From assembly GCA_026988235.1 (NCBI GenBank), contig JALSLQ010000031.1:1-59232 (forward strand): a stretch of 59,232 nucleotides of DNA, read 5' to 3'. Positions 36,687 to 46,654 of the stretch are shown here, piece by piece. Source of the DNA: Sulfurimonas sp. (GTDB lineage: Bacteria > Campylobacterota > Campylobacteria > Campylobacterales > Sulfurimonadaceae). The notes below the pieces were generated by a model. It was not told the origin of the DNA, searched no databases, and saw nothing but the letters and a program-made list of their open reading frames with translations. The position numbers and the translations under genes are program-made. Within the stretch, counting starts at the first letter, position 1. Each line of letters starts with the position of its first letter.

Positions 36687-38402
36687 TTATCTGACATTTA
36701 CCCTTTTCATAGGTGGTTTGTAGTGTGGGTCTTTTCCTGCTACTGTCCATAACTCTTTTGCTAAAGCACTGAGTGTTTTTTTGAAGTCATCTTCTATGAG
36801 TTCAGCGTTTGCAAAACTCGCAAAAAGTAGTTGTTTTTCTTCTTTACATGGAAGCGCTTTTTCTTGTTTAGGAAGGGTGAGGAGTGTTTTGTTTTTCAGG
36901 TTATACAAATGCCAGAGACTGAGAAAATCTTCGGAGTATTTGTTTAAAATATGGTGAGCATAGAGCTGAAAATTTTTGTATTTGCTTTTTTCAAAGAGTT
37001 CTATAACAAGTGTTATGGTTACATGTAAATGCACAAACGGCACCATTGAAAAGAGCTGTCTTGCGACACTTTTTCCGTTGTCATGCTCTGCTCCTATAAA
37101 AACTCTTGCACCTCCGTCAGTGGCTCCAAAGTTGTTTGTTTTTAGCCCTATAAGCCCAATGTCGGTGTGGCGATGGCGTCCACATCCTTTTGCACAACCT
37201 GAAAAGCCGACCTTTATTTTATGTGCATAAATCTTTTGTAGTGGCAGATACTTTGCACTCTCATCTTTAATGCTCCAAACGGCATATGGGCAAAGGTTGC
37301 CGGCACAGGCTACAATGGTAGAGCTTAGTGCTGGCGAATCAAAGGGCGCCACCTTTTCATCAACACCTATAATGTATATATTTTGATCAATTCCCAAACG
37401 GATTTCGGCATTGTGTGTGTTAGCATAGTCACTTATTTGACGCATCTCTTTTGGCGTGAGCCGTGCGAAATCTGTTTGATAACAAAAGGCATATTTGTTA
37501 TTATCTAAAAGTTCAAACTCTTCAAATGTGGCATGTAAAAGTTGTAGTTCTGCCCTTTTGTTGAGTGGTTTGTTATAGACATCTTCTATAAGTGCTTTGA
37601 GTTTGTCTAGTCCCATCTCCTCTATCATATAAAAAAGTCTGGTTTTTGAACGAGAAAATCTGGAACCGTGTGTGTAAAAAGTCTCTACAAAGGCTTTGAA
37701 AAAATCAAATACTTCTTCATACAGCAAAAATATATCTGCATCTTGGGCAATTTCTGTGTTTTTGCCACCCATATAAACATTAAATCCATATACTTCATCT
37801 TTTTTAGCGAGTGCAAAGTAGAGGTCATTTGCAAAAAAGGAGTTGGCATTTGCACTGTTTCCTGAGATGCCTATACTTACACGACGAGGGAGCATTCCTA
37901 CATATTTTGGATTTTTGATGATGTAATCCTGCATCTGTTTTATCAGTGGATAGACTTCGATTTTTGCGTGCTTATTGACGCCATCATAAACATCGGTTAC
38001 GATATTTCTAATGTTGTCGCCAAAACTTTGCCAAGTAATTAACTCGTTATCATTTAAGAGTTTAAAAAGTTTATGCACATCTTCGGCTTGCACATCATGG
38101 AGCTGAAAGCCTGCGCGGGCTGTTATAACAAGCGTTAAATCATACTTATTTACTATGTCGGCTAGGAAAGTAAACTGTTCTGTGCTGATTCTTCCGCCTG
38201 CTACACGAATACGAATGGTAAATTCATCTTCTAAAAAGTCAGTATTAAAAATACCGAAATCCTGCAGATAATACCTGTCACCTTCGCCCAAACTCTCAAA
38301 GTCAATCGTTGCAAACTCTTTGACAAAGTAATCATAAGGTTTAAGTCTAGCTTTGTATCGTTCGCGTTTGTTTAACTTTTGTTCTAATTCTTGCATAGGC
38401 AC
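36687..38402 (-). CDS. Siroheme/[4Fe-4S] nitrite or sulfite reductase
   Basis: This 571-residue enzyme has two ferredoxin-like (NIR_SIR_ferr) half-domains and two siroheme-binding halves. The second cysteine pair, in FSGCAKGCGRHRHTDIG, fits the family signature SGC-x3-C. The first pair, CAGNLC, is spaced C-x4-C, one residue shorter than the usual C-x5-C. It probably reduces nitrite or sulfite by six electrons in the cytoplasm, with ferredoxin as donor. The neighbouring genes give no pathway context. The start is at 38402, where AGGTG and a TATACT box (38424-38419) lie upstream. The C-terminus extends about 100 residues past the catalytic domain. Confidence 0.85.
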   Translation of the reverse strand: MPMQELEQKLNKRERYKARLKPYDYFVKEFATIDFESLGEGDRYYLQDFGIFNTDFLEDEFTIRIRVAGGRISTEQFTFLADIVNKYDLTLVITARAGFQLHDVQAEDVHKLFKLLNDNELITWQSFGDNIRNIVTDVYDGVNKHAKIEVYPLIKQMQDYIIKNPKYVGMLPRRVSIGISGNSANANSFFANDLYFALAKKDEVYGFNVYMGGKNTEIAQDADIFLLYEEVFDFFKAFVETFYTHGSRFSRSKTRLFYMIEEMGLDKLKALIEDVYNKPLNKRAELQLLHATFEEFELLDNNKYAFCYQTDFARLTPKEMRQISDYANTHNAEIRLGIDQNIYIIGVDEKVAPFDSPALSSTIVACAGNLCPYAVWSIKDESAKYLPLQKIYAHKIKVGFSGCAKGCGRHRHTDIGLIGLKTNNFGATDGGARVFIGAEHDNGKSVARQLFSMVPFVHLHVTITLVIELFEKSKYKNFQLYAHHILNKYSEDFLSLWHLYNLKNKTLLTLPKQEKALPCKEEKQLLFASFANAELIEDDFKKTLSALAKELWTVAGKDPHYKPPMKRVNVR

Positions 38403-38498
38403 CTACATGTAAAAATATAGTATAGATAATAGCAATTTTTTCTTTACATGTAGATGATATATGTCAATTTTTATGCAATGAGGTGGTTTACTCTTTTC

Positions 38499-38764
38499 GG
38501 AATCGGTACTTTAGTGCCGACCTTTTGTTTTAAAGCCATAAAGCCCACCCTAAAGGATGGGTTCCAAGAGCATTCGGAATCGGTACTTTAGTGCCAACCT
38601 TTTGTTTTAAAGCCATAAAGCCCACCCTAAAGGATGGGTTCCAAGAGCATTCGGAATCGGTACTTTAGTGCCGACCTTTTGTTTTAAAGCCATAAAGCCC
38701 ACCCTAAAGGATGGGTTCCGAAGAGCAGTGTATATTTTTTTGGAATCGGTACTTTAGTGCCGAC
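38499..38764. repeat. REP-like tandem array with a 77-base period
   Basis: Direct elements begin at 38499, 38576, 38653 and 38742, with arms TCGGTACT/AGTGCCGA. Each of the first three is followed by spacer type 3 (CTTTTGTTTTAAAGCCATAA) and an inverted element with arms CCCATCCT/AGGGTGGG. The unit is an exact 77 bases, repeated three times, plus a terminal half-unit. It fills the 375-base gap between the reductase and CheB-CheR kinase genes. No gene is seen there. Confidence 0.9.
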
Positions 38765-38777
38765 TATAAGCGATGTA

Positions 38778-41700
38778 TTATGCTTCTTTGTTACATGTAA
38801 CATCATTAGGCATTTCAATATAAAAACAGCTTCCTTTGTCATCACTTTCCCAGTACAGTTTTCCACCTAAATGCTTCGAGACGATGATTTTAGACATATA
38901 AAGCCCTAGTCCTGTTCCATTTTCAGATTTTGTTGTGACATAAGGTTCTCCTAGCCTGTTTTTCACACTCTCTTTTATGCCCCCGCCATTGTCACAGATT
39001 TTAAAGATAATCTCTTTTTTATGCTGTGTTACATGTAAGCTAATAAGCCCATTTTGCGGACTGTTTTCTTTGATGGCATCTTTTGCATTGTTTACAATGT
39101 TTATAAGCACTTGGAGCAGTTGATTTTGATAGGTACATATTTTGATGTCAAGATTTTGTGGATATTCTAATGTAATTTCATTGTTATCAAGAGATTTTTG
39201 TACTAAATTTTTTAATTTTTCTATAATTACATGTAAACTGAGCAGTTCTTTCTTTTTGTCAGGTTTAAAAAAGTCTCTAAAATCATCAATGGTATGAGAA
39301 AGATACTGTGTCTGATTATTTAACAAATGAACAAATTCGTGTAATGCCTCTGGTGTGATGCTGTCTTGCAACTCAAGTTGTGCTTGAATATTGTTCGCAA
39401 TCATAGCAATGACACTCAGTGGCTGTCTCCATTGATGGGCTATCATGGCAAGCATATCTCCCATGGCTGCTTGACGAGACTGTGCTATCATTAGTTCATC
39501 TTTTTTTTGCATATCTGTAATGTCAACAATGGCAATGAGATACATAGTATTGCTCTTTAGGAGATCAAAATTTTCATTTTCAAATTTTACTGCATTGAGA
39601 ATACCGATTTTTTGTTCTTTGTCTTTTGTAATGATGTTTTGCTGCATCTTTGGAAATTTTGTCGGTTCTTTGTAGTATTTTTGAATTTTTTGTCTCTCTT
39701 GCCTATTTTTATGAGAAAACACCTTTTCTATCAAAACATCAATGGTAGGGATTTCTTCTAGCGTATAGCCGGTGTTTTCTTCAAATATTTTGTTTGTAAG
39801 TAATATCTCCCCATCTTCATTGTAAAGCATAATAGGAATAGGCGTAAATTCTATAATCTTTTGTAATTTGTTTTTTTCTTGTTCTAGTTGATACATTAAC
39901 ATCTTAAGCTGTGAAATATTACGAATGATTTTTAAAAAGTAGAGTGCATTGCCTTGTTCGTCTTTGAGAAGAACAACAGCCAAACTCACCCAAATAAAAT
40001 GTCCGTCTTTGTGTATATAGCGTTTTTCAACATGGTAAGAATTTCTTTTTTTATGTAAGAGTTGTTGTATCATCTGTGCATCTAAGTCTCTGTCTGCTTC
40101 ATAGGTCACTTGGGCAACACGCATTTGCATAAATTCTTCTTTTGTATAGCCAAGGAGATGGCAGAGGTATTCATTGACATCTATCCATATCCCCTCTAGG
40201 GATGCATGAGCTATGCCTATGTCGGCTTCTTCAAAGGTTAGTTTGTATAGATGTTCTTGTTCAAAAAGTTTTTGTGAGAGTTCTTCTTCGTTTGTTATAT
40301 CAATTCCGGAAGTGATAACACTTGTGATAACACCATCTTCGTCCGTGATATAGTTGTTTGTCCAAGCTATGAGATGTTCTTTACCTTTTGTATCTATTAT
40401 TTTGTTTTTATGTTCTTTGACATCTGCTATATTTCCTGAGAGAATGGAGTGAAATACATCTTTGACATCTTTTTTTATCTCTTTTGGTAAAAAATTCTCT
40501 ACGAAATTTTTACCGATAAGCTCTTTTTTAGTAGTGCCGAGTATGTTACAACCGGCAGGATTAATCATCTCAATAGTACCCTGTGCATCTAAAATCATAA
40601 CAATCGTCCCAATAGTGCTAATGTATAAATCAGCTAATTTATGTTCTTTTTGAGCTTCTGCTTCGAGCTTCTTTCGTTGTGTAATATCATGAAAAGACAA
40701 AACAGCCCCTAAGACTTTTTTGTTTTCAATAATTGGGTTTTGTACGACTTCTACATCAAAAGGGGTACCGTCTTTTTTAAAAAACAAATCTTCTGTTCGG
40801 ATAGATTTTCCATTGATAAGCTGAGCATGCAGGGTACATGCTTCAAATGGGTAATGGGTGTTGTCCGCTTTGGTATGGTGCCAAATTCTGTGTGCATTTT
40901 TGCCTAAAAGTTCATTTTGTTTATACCCGAGCATTTTAAGGGCAGCATTATTGACAAAAGTATGCCTTCCCTCTAAATCAAGCCCTATAATACCGTCTTG
41001 AGTGGAGTTGAGTATGAGAGAAAGTTCTCGTTGGAGTTTTTGTTCATTGGCTATAGAGGCATGCAACTCTTCGTTGGAACTTTGTAACTCTTCATTGGAA
41101 GTTTCTAGTTCTTCGTTTGAGCTTTGCAACTCTTCATTGGAACTTTGTAGCTCTTCATTGAGCAGTTGCATATTTTCTTTTGAGACGGTGAGTTCGTCTA
41201 AAAGATCATGATTGTCCTTTTGCAGCTCTTTGAGACGATTTGTGAGGTTTTGAACGATATACGATTCGTTTGGTAATACGACATCGTTGAGATTAAATTC
41301 TAAATCATTTTTTTCTAATTTTTGAAAATAAAGCAGTGCCAGAGGTGTGTTGTTTTTATCTTGAAAAGGGTAGGCAATCAGGCGAACAAAGGTTTCATTT
41401 TCATCATTAAGTGAGAGCTGAATGAATTTTGTAGTAGAATCTTTGTGTGTTTTAAAGACTTTACCAAGGAGCTTTTTTGCACTGTATCGAAGTGCCTGTT
41501 GCAAATTGTCAATAATATTTAAAGTGACAAAACCTTCAGGTAGAGATAAAAAAGGATTGGAACCTTTTTTATATATAATAGAAAAGTTGCTGTCGATGAT
41601 GATACATTCGGGAGAGAAGAGCTCAAAAATTGCTTTGGTTATTTCATCTTCAATACTAAAGTTATAACTCTTCTCCGTCTGTGTAAAAGAGTTGACTGAT

Positions 41701-43118
41701 TTTTGTCCTAAATGCTTTGAAAAATAGTGAGAAGATATTCTTGGTGGATTTTTGAGCTTTTCTTTTATGTAAATTTTATGTTGTGAGCTTAGGGCTTTAA
41801 AATAATCTACACTCATAAGTGTAGATTCAGAAGAACCTAAAAAGAGAATGCCATCTTCTTTGAGTGCATAATGAAAAAGAGAAAAGAGCTCTTTTTGTAT
41901 TTCAGGTACTATATAAATCAGAAGGTTTCTGCAACTTACAATATCTTGGTTGATAAAAGGGGGGTCTTGGAGTATGTTGTGTTTTGTAAAAACTATGTGT
42001 GAGCGTATAGACTCGATGACTGTATATGTGTTGCCTTCTTTTATAAAATAGTTTTTTAGTAATATTTTATTTGTTTTTTCAAATAATTTTTCAGAATAAA
42101 CTGCTTTTCTTGCAAATTCTAAGGCTTTTTCATCAATGTCGGTTGCAAAGATATGCACATCAAATATTTTGTTGAGTTGTTTGCTTACTTTGTCGATGAG
42201 TATGCCTAGTGAATATGCTTCTTCCCCTGTTGAACAAGCGATACACCATACCCTGAGTTCATAATTTTGCGGTTTGTTTTGTAAATATATGAGAAGTTTT
42301 TTCTCTAATGTTTGAAAAGCTTTTTTGTCTCGAAAAAATTCTGTAACACCTATTAAAATATTTTGATATAGCAGGTGTAATTCTTTTGTATCATGGTGTA
42401 AATAATCTAAATACTCATCAAGATTTGTACATTTTGCAAGCAACATGCGTTTGTTGAGTCGTCGCATGATTGTCTCATTTTTGTATTTTTGTACATTTAG
42501 GTGTTCTTTTTCTTTTAAAAGTTGTGTAATGCTAGCGAAAGCTTTTGGAGTATGGTTCAGCATACTCTCTAGCTCTTCGCCGATTTGTTTCGTGTCATGA
42601 ATATAGTCTATAAAACCGCTCTGTATGGCATTTCTTGGCATACTCGGGCAGTGTGCATCTTGAGGAGACTCTGCTATGGTTATGCCACCGTTTTGCTTGA
42701 TGTCTTTTATGCCTTTTACGCCGTCGTGTCCGCTTCCACTGAGAATTATACCGACACTGTTTTCTTGGTTACATGTAGCTAAGGCTGTAAAAAGTGTATC
42801 AATATTAGGGGTAGGCATATGCGGGACTTGTTCGACTTTTTGTAAAACAAGTTGTGGTTTTTTGTAGACTAAATTATATCCGGGAGGAATGATATTGATT
42901 GTATTGGGTAAAAAAGTATGCTTTTCTTTTATGGTTTTTACTGGCATTTTTGTATAGGCAGATAAAATTTCACATAAGGCACTCTCTTTGTGTGGGTCAA
43001 GGTGTTGCGCAATAATGTAAGTGTAATCATTGTGCACAGGGAGGTAAGGAAGAAGCTCCTTAAAAGCTTCAAGCCCACCGGCACTAGCACCAATTCCAAT
43101 ATATTTAAATGTTTTCAT
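38778..43118 (-). CDS. CheB-CheR fusion with PAS repeats and histidine kinase
   Basis: This is a 1446-residue chemotaxis-like signalling protein. Residues 1 to about 190 form a CheB methylesterase domain (IGIGASAGGLEAF, later GSGHDGVKGI). A CheR methyltransferase follows (about 205-475), with RVWCIACSTGEEAYSL as the S-adenosylmethionine site. A coiled coil at about 640-690 has SNEEL repeated five times. Four PAS domains span about 700-1200. The C-terminal kinase has MIAHQWRQPLSVIAM (His near 1227) and GTGLGLYMSK. Such fusions pair with signalling other than classical chemotaxis. The output partner may be the HD-GYP gene that diverges just upstream. Confidence 0.93.
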   Translation of the reverse strand: MKTFKYIGIGASAGGLEAFKELLPYLPVHNDYTYIIAQHLDPHKESALCEILSAYTKMPVKTIKEKHTFLPNTINIIPPGYNLVYKKPQLVLQKVEQVPHMPTPNIDTLFTALATCNQENSVGIILSGSGHDGVKGIKDIKQNGGITIAESPQDAHCPSMPRNAIQSGFIDYIHDTKQIGEELESMLNHTPKAFASITQLLKEKEHLNVQKYKNETIMRRLNKRMLLAKCTNLDEYLDYLHHDTKELHLLYQNILIGVTEFFRDKKAFQTLEKKLLIYLQNKPQNYELRVWCIACSTGEEAYSLGILIDKVSKQLNKIFDVHIFATDIDEKALEFARKAVYSEKLFEKTNKILLKNYFIKEGNTYTVIESIRSHIVFTKHNILQDPPFINQDIVSCRNLLIYIVPEIQKELFSLFHYALKEDGILFLGSSESTLMSVDYFKALSSQHKIYIKEKLKNPPRISSHYFSKHLGQKSVNSFTQTEKSYNFSIEDEITKAIFELFSPECIIIDSNFSIIYKKGSNPFLSLPEGFVTLNIIDNLQQALRYSAKKLLGKVFKTHKDSTTKFIQLSLNDENETFVRLIAYPFQDKNNTPLALLYFQKLEKNDLEFNLNDVVLPNESYIVQNLTNRLKELQKDNHDLLDELTVSKENMQLLNEELQSSNEELQSSNEELETSNEELQSSNEELHASIANEQKLQRELSLILNSTQDGIIGLDLEGRHTFVNNAALKMLGYKQNELLGKNAHRIWHHTKADNTHYPFEACTLHAQLINGKSIRTEDLFFKKDGTPFDVEVVQNPIIENKKVLGAVLSFHDITQRKKLEAEAQKEHKLADLYISTIGTIVMILDAQGTIEMINPAGCNILGTTKKELIGKNFVENFLPKEIKKDVKDVFHSILSGNIADVKEHKNKIIDTKGKEHLIAWTNNYITDEDGVITSVITSGIDITNEEELSQKLFEQEHLYKLTFEEADIGIAHASLEGIWIDVNEYLCHLLGYTKEEFMQMRVAQVTYEADRDLDAQMIQQLLHKKRNSYHVEKRYIHKDGHFIWVSLAVVLLKDEQGNALYFLKIIRNISQLKMLMYQLEQEKNKLQKIIEFTPIPIMLYNEDGEILLTNKIFEENTGYTLEEIPTIDVLIEKVFSHKNRQERQKIQKYYKEPTKFPKMQQNIITKDKEQKIGILNAVKFENENFDLLKSNTMYLIAIVDITDMQKKDELMIAQSRQAAMGDMLAMIAHQWRQPLSVIAMIANNIQAQLELQDSITPEALHEFVHLLNNQTQYLSHTIDDFRDFFKPDKKKELLSLHVIIEKLKNLVQKSLDNNEITLEYPQNLDIKICTYQNQLLQVLINIVNNAKDAIKENSPQNGLISLHVTQHKKEIIFKICDNGGGIKESVKNRLGEPYVTTKSENGTGLGLYMSKIIVSKHLGGKLYWESDDKGSCFYIEMPNDVTCNKEA

Positions 43119-43154
43119 AGAATTATATTAGCATAATTTCGATAAGATAAGCAC

Positions 43155-44651
43155 ATGATTAATTTAAAAGAGTTGCGCAGTATTGCTAAGCATTTCAAAG
43201 TTCTCTATGTAGAAGACGATGTTATGGTGCAAAAAGTAATGGCAGAATATTTACGACAGCTTTTTCTTGAAGTGCAAACGGCAGATAATGGACTAGAAGG
43301 GCTTACTGCATATAAAAAGAAAAAGTTTGACATTGTCATTACAGATTTGTCTATGCCGAAAATGAATGGTATCGAAATGCTTGCAAAGATACGCGAGCTC
43401 AATGCTGAACAGCCTCTCTTAATCACAACCGCACATAATGAACCTCAGTATATGATAAAAGCTATAAAAATAGGGGTTGACGGGTACATTATAAAACCTT
43501 TTGACTATGGGCAGTTAAATTATGAACTCTTTAAAATAAGTGAAAAACTACAAAAATTTGCCGAAAATGAGGCATATAAAAAACAACTTCAAAGAATGGT
43601 AGAGCAAAAAACATCTGAACTAAACAGTATAATGCATTTTCAGACAGATAATTACGAAAAAACACTCTTGGCGATGGTAGAGATGATAGAAGAACGGGAC
43701 ACTTACACGGCAGGGCATTCAGAGCGGGTGGCGACATACTCTAAAATGATAGCAAAAGAGATGGGTTGCAGTGATGAAGAATGTGACAAAATATACAGAG
43801 CAGGAATTTTACACGACATAGGCAAGGTAGCAACACCGGATGTTGTCCTCTTAAAGCCTGGTCGTTTAAGTGACTTGGAGTATAAACTCATACAAGAACA
43901 TGTCAATGTAGGCTATCGACTTTTGCAAAACATACCAATGTTTCAAGAACTTGCAGAAATAATGCGAGACCATCATGAACGATGTGACGGCAGTGGCTAC
44001 CCTCGGGGTATAAAAGCAAATGAGATTAATACTTTGGCAAAAATCATGATGCTTGCTGATACTTTTGATGCGATGACGACAAACAGAATATATAAAGGGC
44101 GAAAAGATACAAAAGCAGCTTTTTATGAAATAATGAGTTTACGAGGAACGCAGTTTGATGAAAAAGTTGTGGACGCTACGCTTAAAGTGCTTAAAAATGT
44201 AAATATCAATGTAAATATTAACCAACTACCTCATACAGATATAGAAAAAGAGCGATTTGCGTACTTTTATAAAGACAGATTGACAGACTTGTACAATCAA
44301 AGTTATTTGGATGTTGTTTTGTTACAAAACAGTTTTGATGTGAAGTATAAACTTCTTCATATTTTTAAATTACAAAAATTTTCAAAGTACAATGAATCAC
44401 ATGGATGGAAAGAGGGTGATTTGATTTTAAAAAATATCGCAACTATTCTGCAAATTTGTACGGATACTCAAGCAGTTTTTAGAATTTTTGGGGATGATTT
44501 TGTGCTTTTAGACAATGGTGAATGCGATATAGAAGCAATTAAGAACAAAATCAAAAAAGTTTTGAGTGGAACAATCATAAAACCTGAGATATTTAAACTT
44601 GTATTAGATGAAAAAAAGAGTATAACGGTAGAAGATTTAGAAAACCTCTAA
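43155..44651 (+). CDS. Response regulator HD-GYP with degenerate C-terminal GGDEF
   Basis: This is a 498-residue protein. The receiver (residues 10-130) has LYVEDD and the phospho-acceptor in IVITDLSMPKMNG. The HD-GYP domain (about 185-320) shows HSERVATYSKM, HDIGKVATPD and HHERCDGSGYPRG, all intact. The last 130 residues resemble a GGDEF domain with a degenerate signature (FRIFGDDFVLLD) and no clear active site. It is probably a cyclic-di-GMP phosphodiesterase. It is divergent from the CheB-CheR kinase gene with only 36 bases between, so the two may form a signalling pair. Confidence 0.92.
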   Translation: MINLKELRSIAKHFKVLYVEDDVMVQKVMAEYLRQLFLEVQTADNGLEGLTAYKKKKFDIVITDLSMPKMNGIEMLAKIRELNAEQPLLITTAHNEPQYMIKAIKIGVDGYIIKPFDYGQLNYELFKISEKLQKFAENEAYKKQLQRMVEQKTSELNSIMHFQTDNYEKTLLAMVEMIEERDTYTAGHSERVATYSKMIAKEMGCSDEECDKIYRAGILHDIGKVATPDVVLLKPGRLSDLEYKLIQEHVNVGYRLLQNIPMFQELAEIMRDHHERCDGSGYPRGIKANEINTLAKIMMLADTFDAMTTNRIYKGRKDTKAAFYEIMSLRGTQFDEKVVDATLKVLKNVNINVNINQLPHTDIEKERFAYFYKDRLTDLYNQSYLDVVLLQNSFDVKYKLLHIFKLQKFSKYNESHGWKEGDLILKNIATILQICTDTQAVFRIFGDDFVLLDNGECDIEAIKNKIKKVLSGTIIKPEIFKLVLDEKKSITVEDLENL

Positions 44652-44659
44652 TATTTTTC

Positions 44660-45090
44660 GGAACCGGTACTACAGGCTTTGTCCTTCGGAACTTTAGTAC
44701 CGGCTATGCGTCTACCATTTTCGGAACCGGTACTTTAGTGCCGGCTGTGCATCGGGAAAAGTTTTATAGTTTCTTGCCATTATCGCCCGGACTAAAGTCC
44801 AGGTTCCGAAATATTTTACAACTTTTTTCAACTCTTGGGAACCGGTACTTTAGTGCCGGCTGTGCGTCGGGAAAAGTTTTATAGTTTCTTGCCATTATCG
44901 CCCGGACTAAAGTCCAGGTTCCGAAATACTTTACAACTTTTTTCAACTCTTGGGAACCGGTACTTTAGTGCCGGCTGTGCATCGGGAAAATTTTTATAGT
45001 TTCTTGCCATTATCGCCCGGACTAAAGTCCAGGTTCCGAAATACTTTACAACTTTTTTCAACTCTTGGGAACCGGTACTTTAGTGCCGGC
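44660..45090. repeat. REP-like tandem array with a 115-base period and one interrupted element
   Basis: Direct elements begin at 44723, 44838, 44953 and 45068, each exactly 115 bases apart, with arms CCGGTACT/AGTGCCGG. Between them are inverted elements (first at 44785-44807; arms CCTGGACT/AGTCCGGG) and the long spacer type 4 (from TGTGCATCGGG to GCCATTATC). The first element (44660-44704) carries 22 extra bases between its arms. The array fills the 477-base gap before the radical SAM gene. Short repetitive open frames inside are not genes. Confidence 0.92.
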
Positions 45091-45128
45091 TGTGCGTCTG
45101 TACAACCTACAAAAGTCACGAAAAATCT

Positions 45129-46625
45129 TTAGTTCTGCCGCTTATTAAATCCTGATGTTCCCATTTTCGCATCTGTTGTAAACTCCTGTGCATAGGGTTT
45201 GAGATAGCTTGGCACGGCTCTGCCTTTAAGTTTCATCATGTCTTGTAACATAGCGGATGCTATTGCTTGTTCTTTTATCCCTTTGTTTACATGTAAGTAG
45301 CTAAAGAGTAGTTCCCCTTGTCTTTGGAGTGAGATTTTATATGTAGCATCTGTTTGTTCATAAATCCAAATGCCAAAAGCATAAAAGTTCTCATAAACAC
45401 TTTCGTTTTGCCACAAAAGAGGCAGGCTTGTTTTAAAATTACCGCTGTTGTAAAAGAGATCCCAAAACCGTGCAAAGCGTTTCATGATTTGAATATCAAG
45501 GAAGCTGAGCTTGTTGTTTTTTAAAATATCATAGGGTGGAATGTCACTGTAAACCATCCCCTCTTGGATGTCATGGCGGTTGATATGCGTGCCGGAGAGT
45601 TTTTTGAGTATGCCTATTTGAATTTCACAACTGCTGATACGCATCAGCTCATCAAGGTTGCGTCCAAAACTCTCTAAACTCTCTCCCGGCAGTCCTACTA
45701 TCAAATCAAGATGAATGTGTGCTGTCGTTTCATGCTCTAAAAAGGCTATGTTGTCTTTTATTTTGTCAAGTTTTAATTGTCTTGAAATGTTCTTGGCAAT
45801 CTCTAAGTTGAGTGTTTGTATGCCGATTTCAAGTTGCAGAGCACCATGGGGAAAACGTTTGATTTTTTCTCGTAAAGAGGAGGGAAAATGGTCGGGAATA
45901 ACTTCAAAATGTGCAAAATAGGGCGCCTCTTTTGCTAAAAAGAAGTCTAAGATTTTGTTTGCCGCTTTCATGTTGAGGTTAAATGTTCTGTCCACAAACT
46001 TGAAATTTCTTGCCCCTCTCTCCCAGAGTTTTTCAAATTCTGCCAAGACTGCATCAAGGTCAAAAGCCCGTACTTTTTCGTCCATAGAAGAGAGACAAAA
46101 CTCACACTCAAAAGGGCATCCTCGTGATATTTCTACATAAATATAGCGGTTTTTGATGTCATCATCTGTGTAGTACATGTAAGGGAGTTGGATGGCTTTG
46201 AGGTCGGGCATACTCATTTTTATGATTTTTTCTGTTGGCTGTTTGTTGATGATGTTTTTACACAAGGCATAAAAAGCTAAATCGCCCTCACCTTGAATAA
46301 TGTAGTCTGCCTCATCAAAATTAACACGAAAAGGTAAGTGCGTCACCTCTGGTCCACCAAGCACAACAACAGTACGAGGCGATACTTTTTTGATAATATG
46401 AATGAGTTCTCGTACCTCCGAAGCATTCCAGATGTAAACGCCGATGCCTATTATGTCGGGTGTATTGATGAGTAGTTTTTCCGCAACGGTTTGAATAGTG
46501 TCATTAATGCTAAATTCGAGTATATTTGTATTGTTTTGCAAGTTTTGCATATTGGCATACAAATAACGAAGTCCGATGGCACTGTGTGTAAATCGTGAGT
46601 TTAAAGTAGTGAGTATAATTTTCAT
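45129..46625 (-). CDS. B12-binding-domain radical SAM protein
   Basis: This is a 498-residue enzyme with an N-terminal cobalamin-binding-type domain (about residues 1-140, with IGIGVYIWNASEVRELI and VVVLGGPEVTHLP) and a radical SAM core. The [4Fe-4S] ligands are in SRGCPFECEFCLSS (Cx3Cx2C), followed by a TIM-barrel region including HIHLDLIVGLPGE. The C-terminal part matches DUF4080. The reaction is unknown; related proteins methylate or rearrange unactivated carbons. The usual His for lower-ligand cobalamin binding is not obvious. It stands alone between two repeat arrays. No ribosome site precedes the ATG, and a TGCTACACT box lies six bases upstream. Confidence 0.87.
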   Translation of the reverse strand: MKIILTTLNSRFTHSAIGLRYLYANMQNLQNNTNILEFSINDTIQTVAEKLLINTPDIIGIGVYIWNASEVRELIHIIKKVSPRTVVVLGGPEVTHLPFRVNFDEADYIIQGEGDLAFYALCKNIINKQPTEKIIKMSMPDLKAIQLPYMYYTDDDIKNRYIYVEISRGCPFECEFCLSSMDEKVRAFDLDAVLAEFEKLWERGARNFKFVDRTFNLNMKAANKILDFFLAKEAPYFAHFEVIPDHFPSSLREKIKRFPHGALQLEIGIQTLNLEIAKNISRQLKLDKIKDNIAFLEHETTAHIHLDLIVGLPGESLESFGRNLDELMRISSCEIQIGILKKLSGTHINRHDIQEGMVYSDIPPYDILKNNKLSFLDIQIMKRFARFWDLFYNSGNFKTSLPLLWQNESVYENFYAFGIWIYEQTDATYKISLQRQGELLFSYLHVNKGIKEQAIASAMLQDMMKLKGRAVPSYLKPYAQEFTTDAKMGTSGFNKRQN

Positions 46626-46654
46626 AAAAGAAGTGTAGCATAATCACAATACTA

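Noticed and set aside
38499..38764. Possible CRISPR array
   Set aside because: The regular unit is made of inverted hairpins with identical spacers. CRISPR spacers would differ, and no cas gene is present.
41002..41211. A 69-residue Ser/Cys-rich frame opposite the CheB-CheR kinase
   Set aside because: It is the antisense reading of the SNEEL coiled-coil repeats and is not a repeat protein of its own.
43119..43137. Leaderless start for the CheB-CheR kinase gene
   Set aside because: A TATAAT on the minus strand lies only three bases before the ATG, too close to place +1 on it. Another hexamer with six-base spacing is a poor match.
44764..45132. Three nearly identical 60-residue open frames in the 44.7-45.1 kb gap
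   Set aside because: They are translations of the 115-base repeat units, have no ribosome sites and change only where the repeats do. They are not genes.
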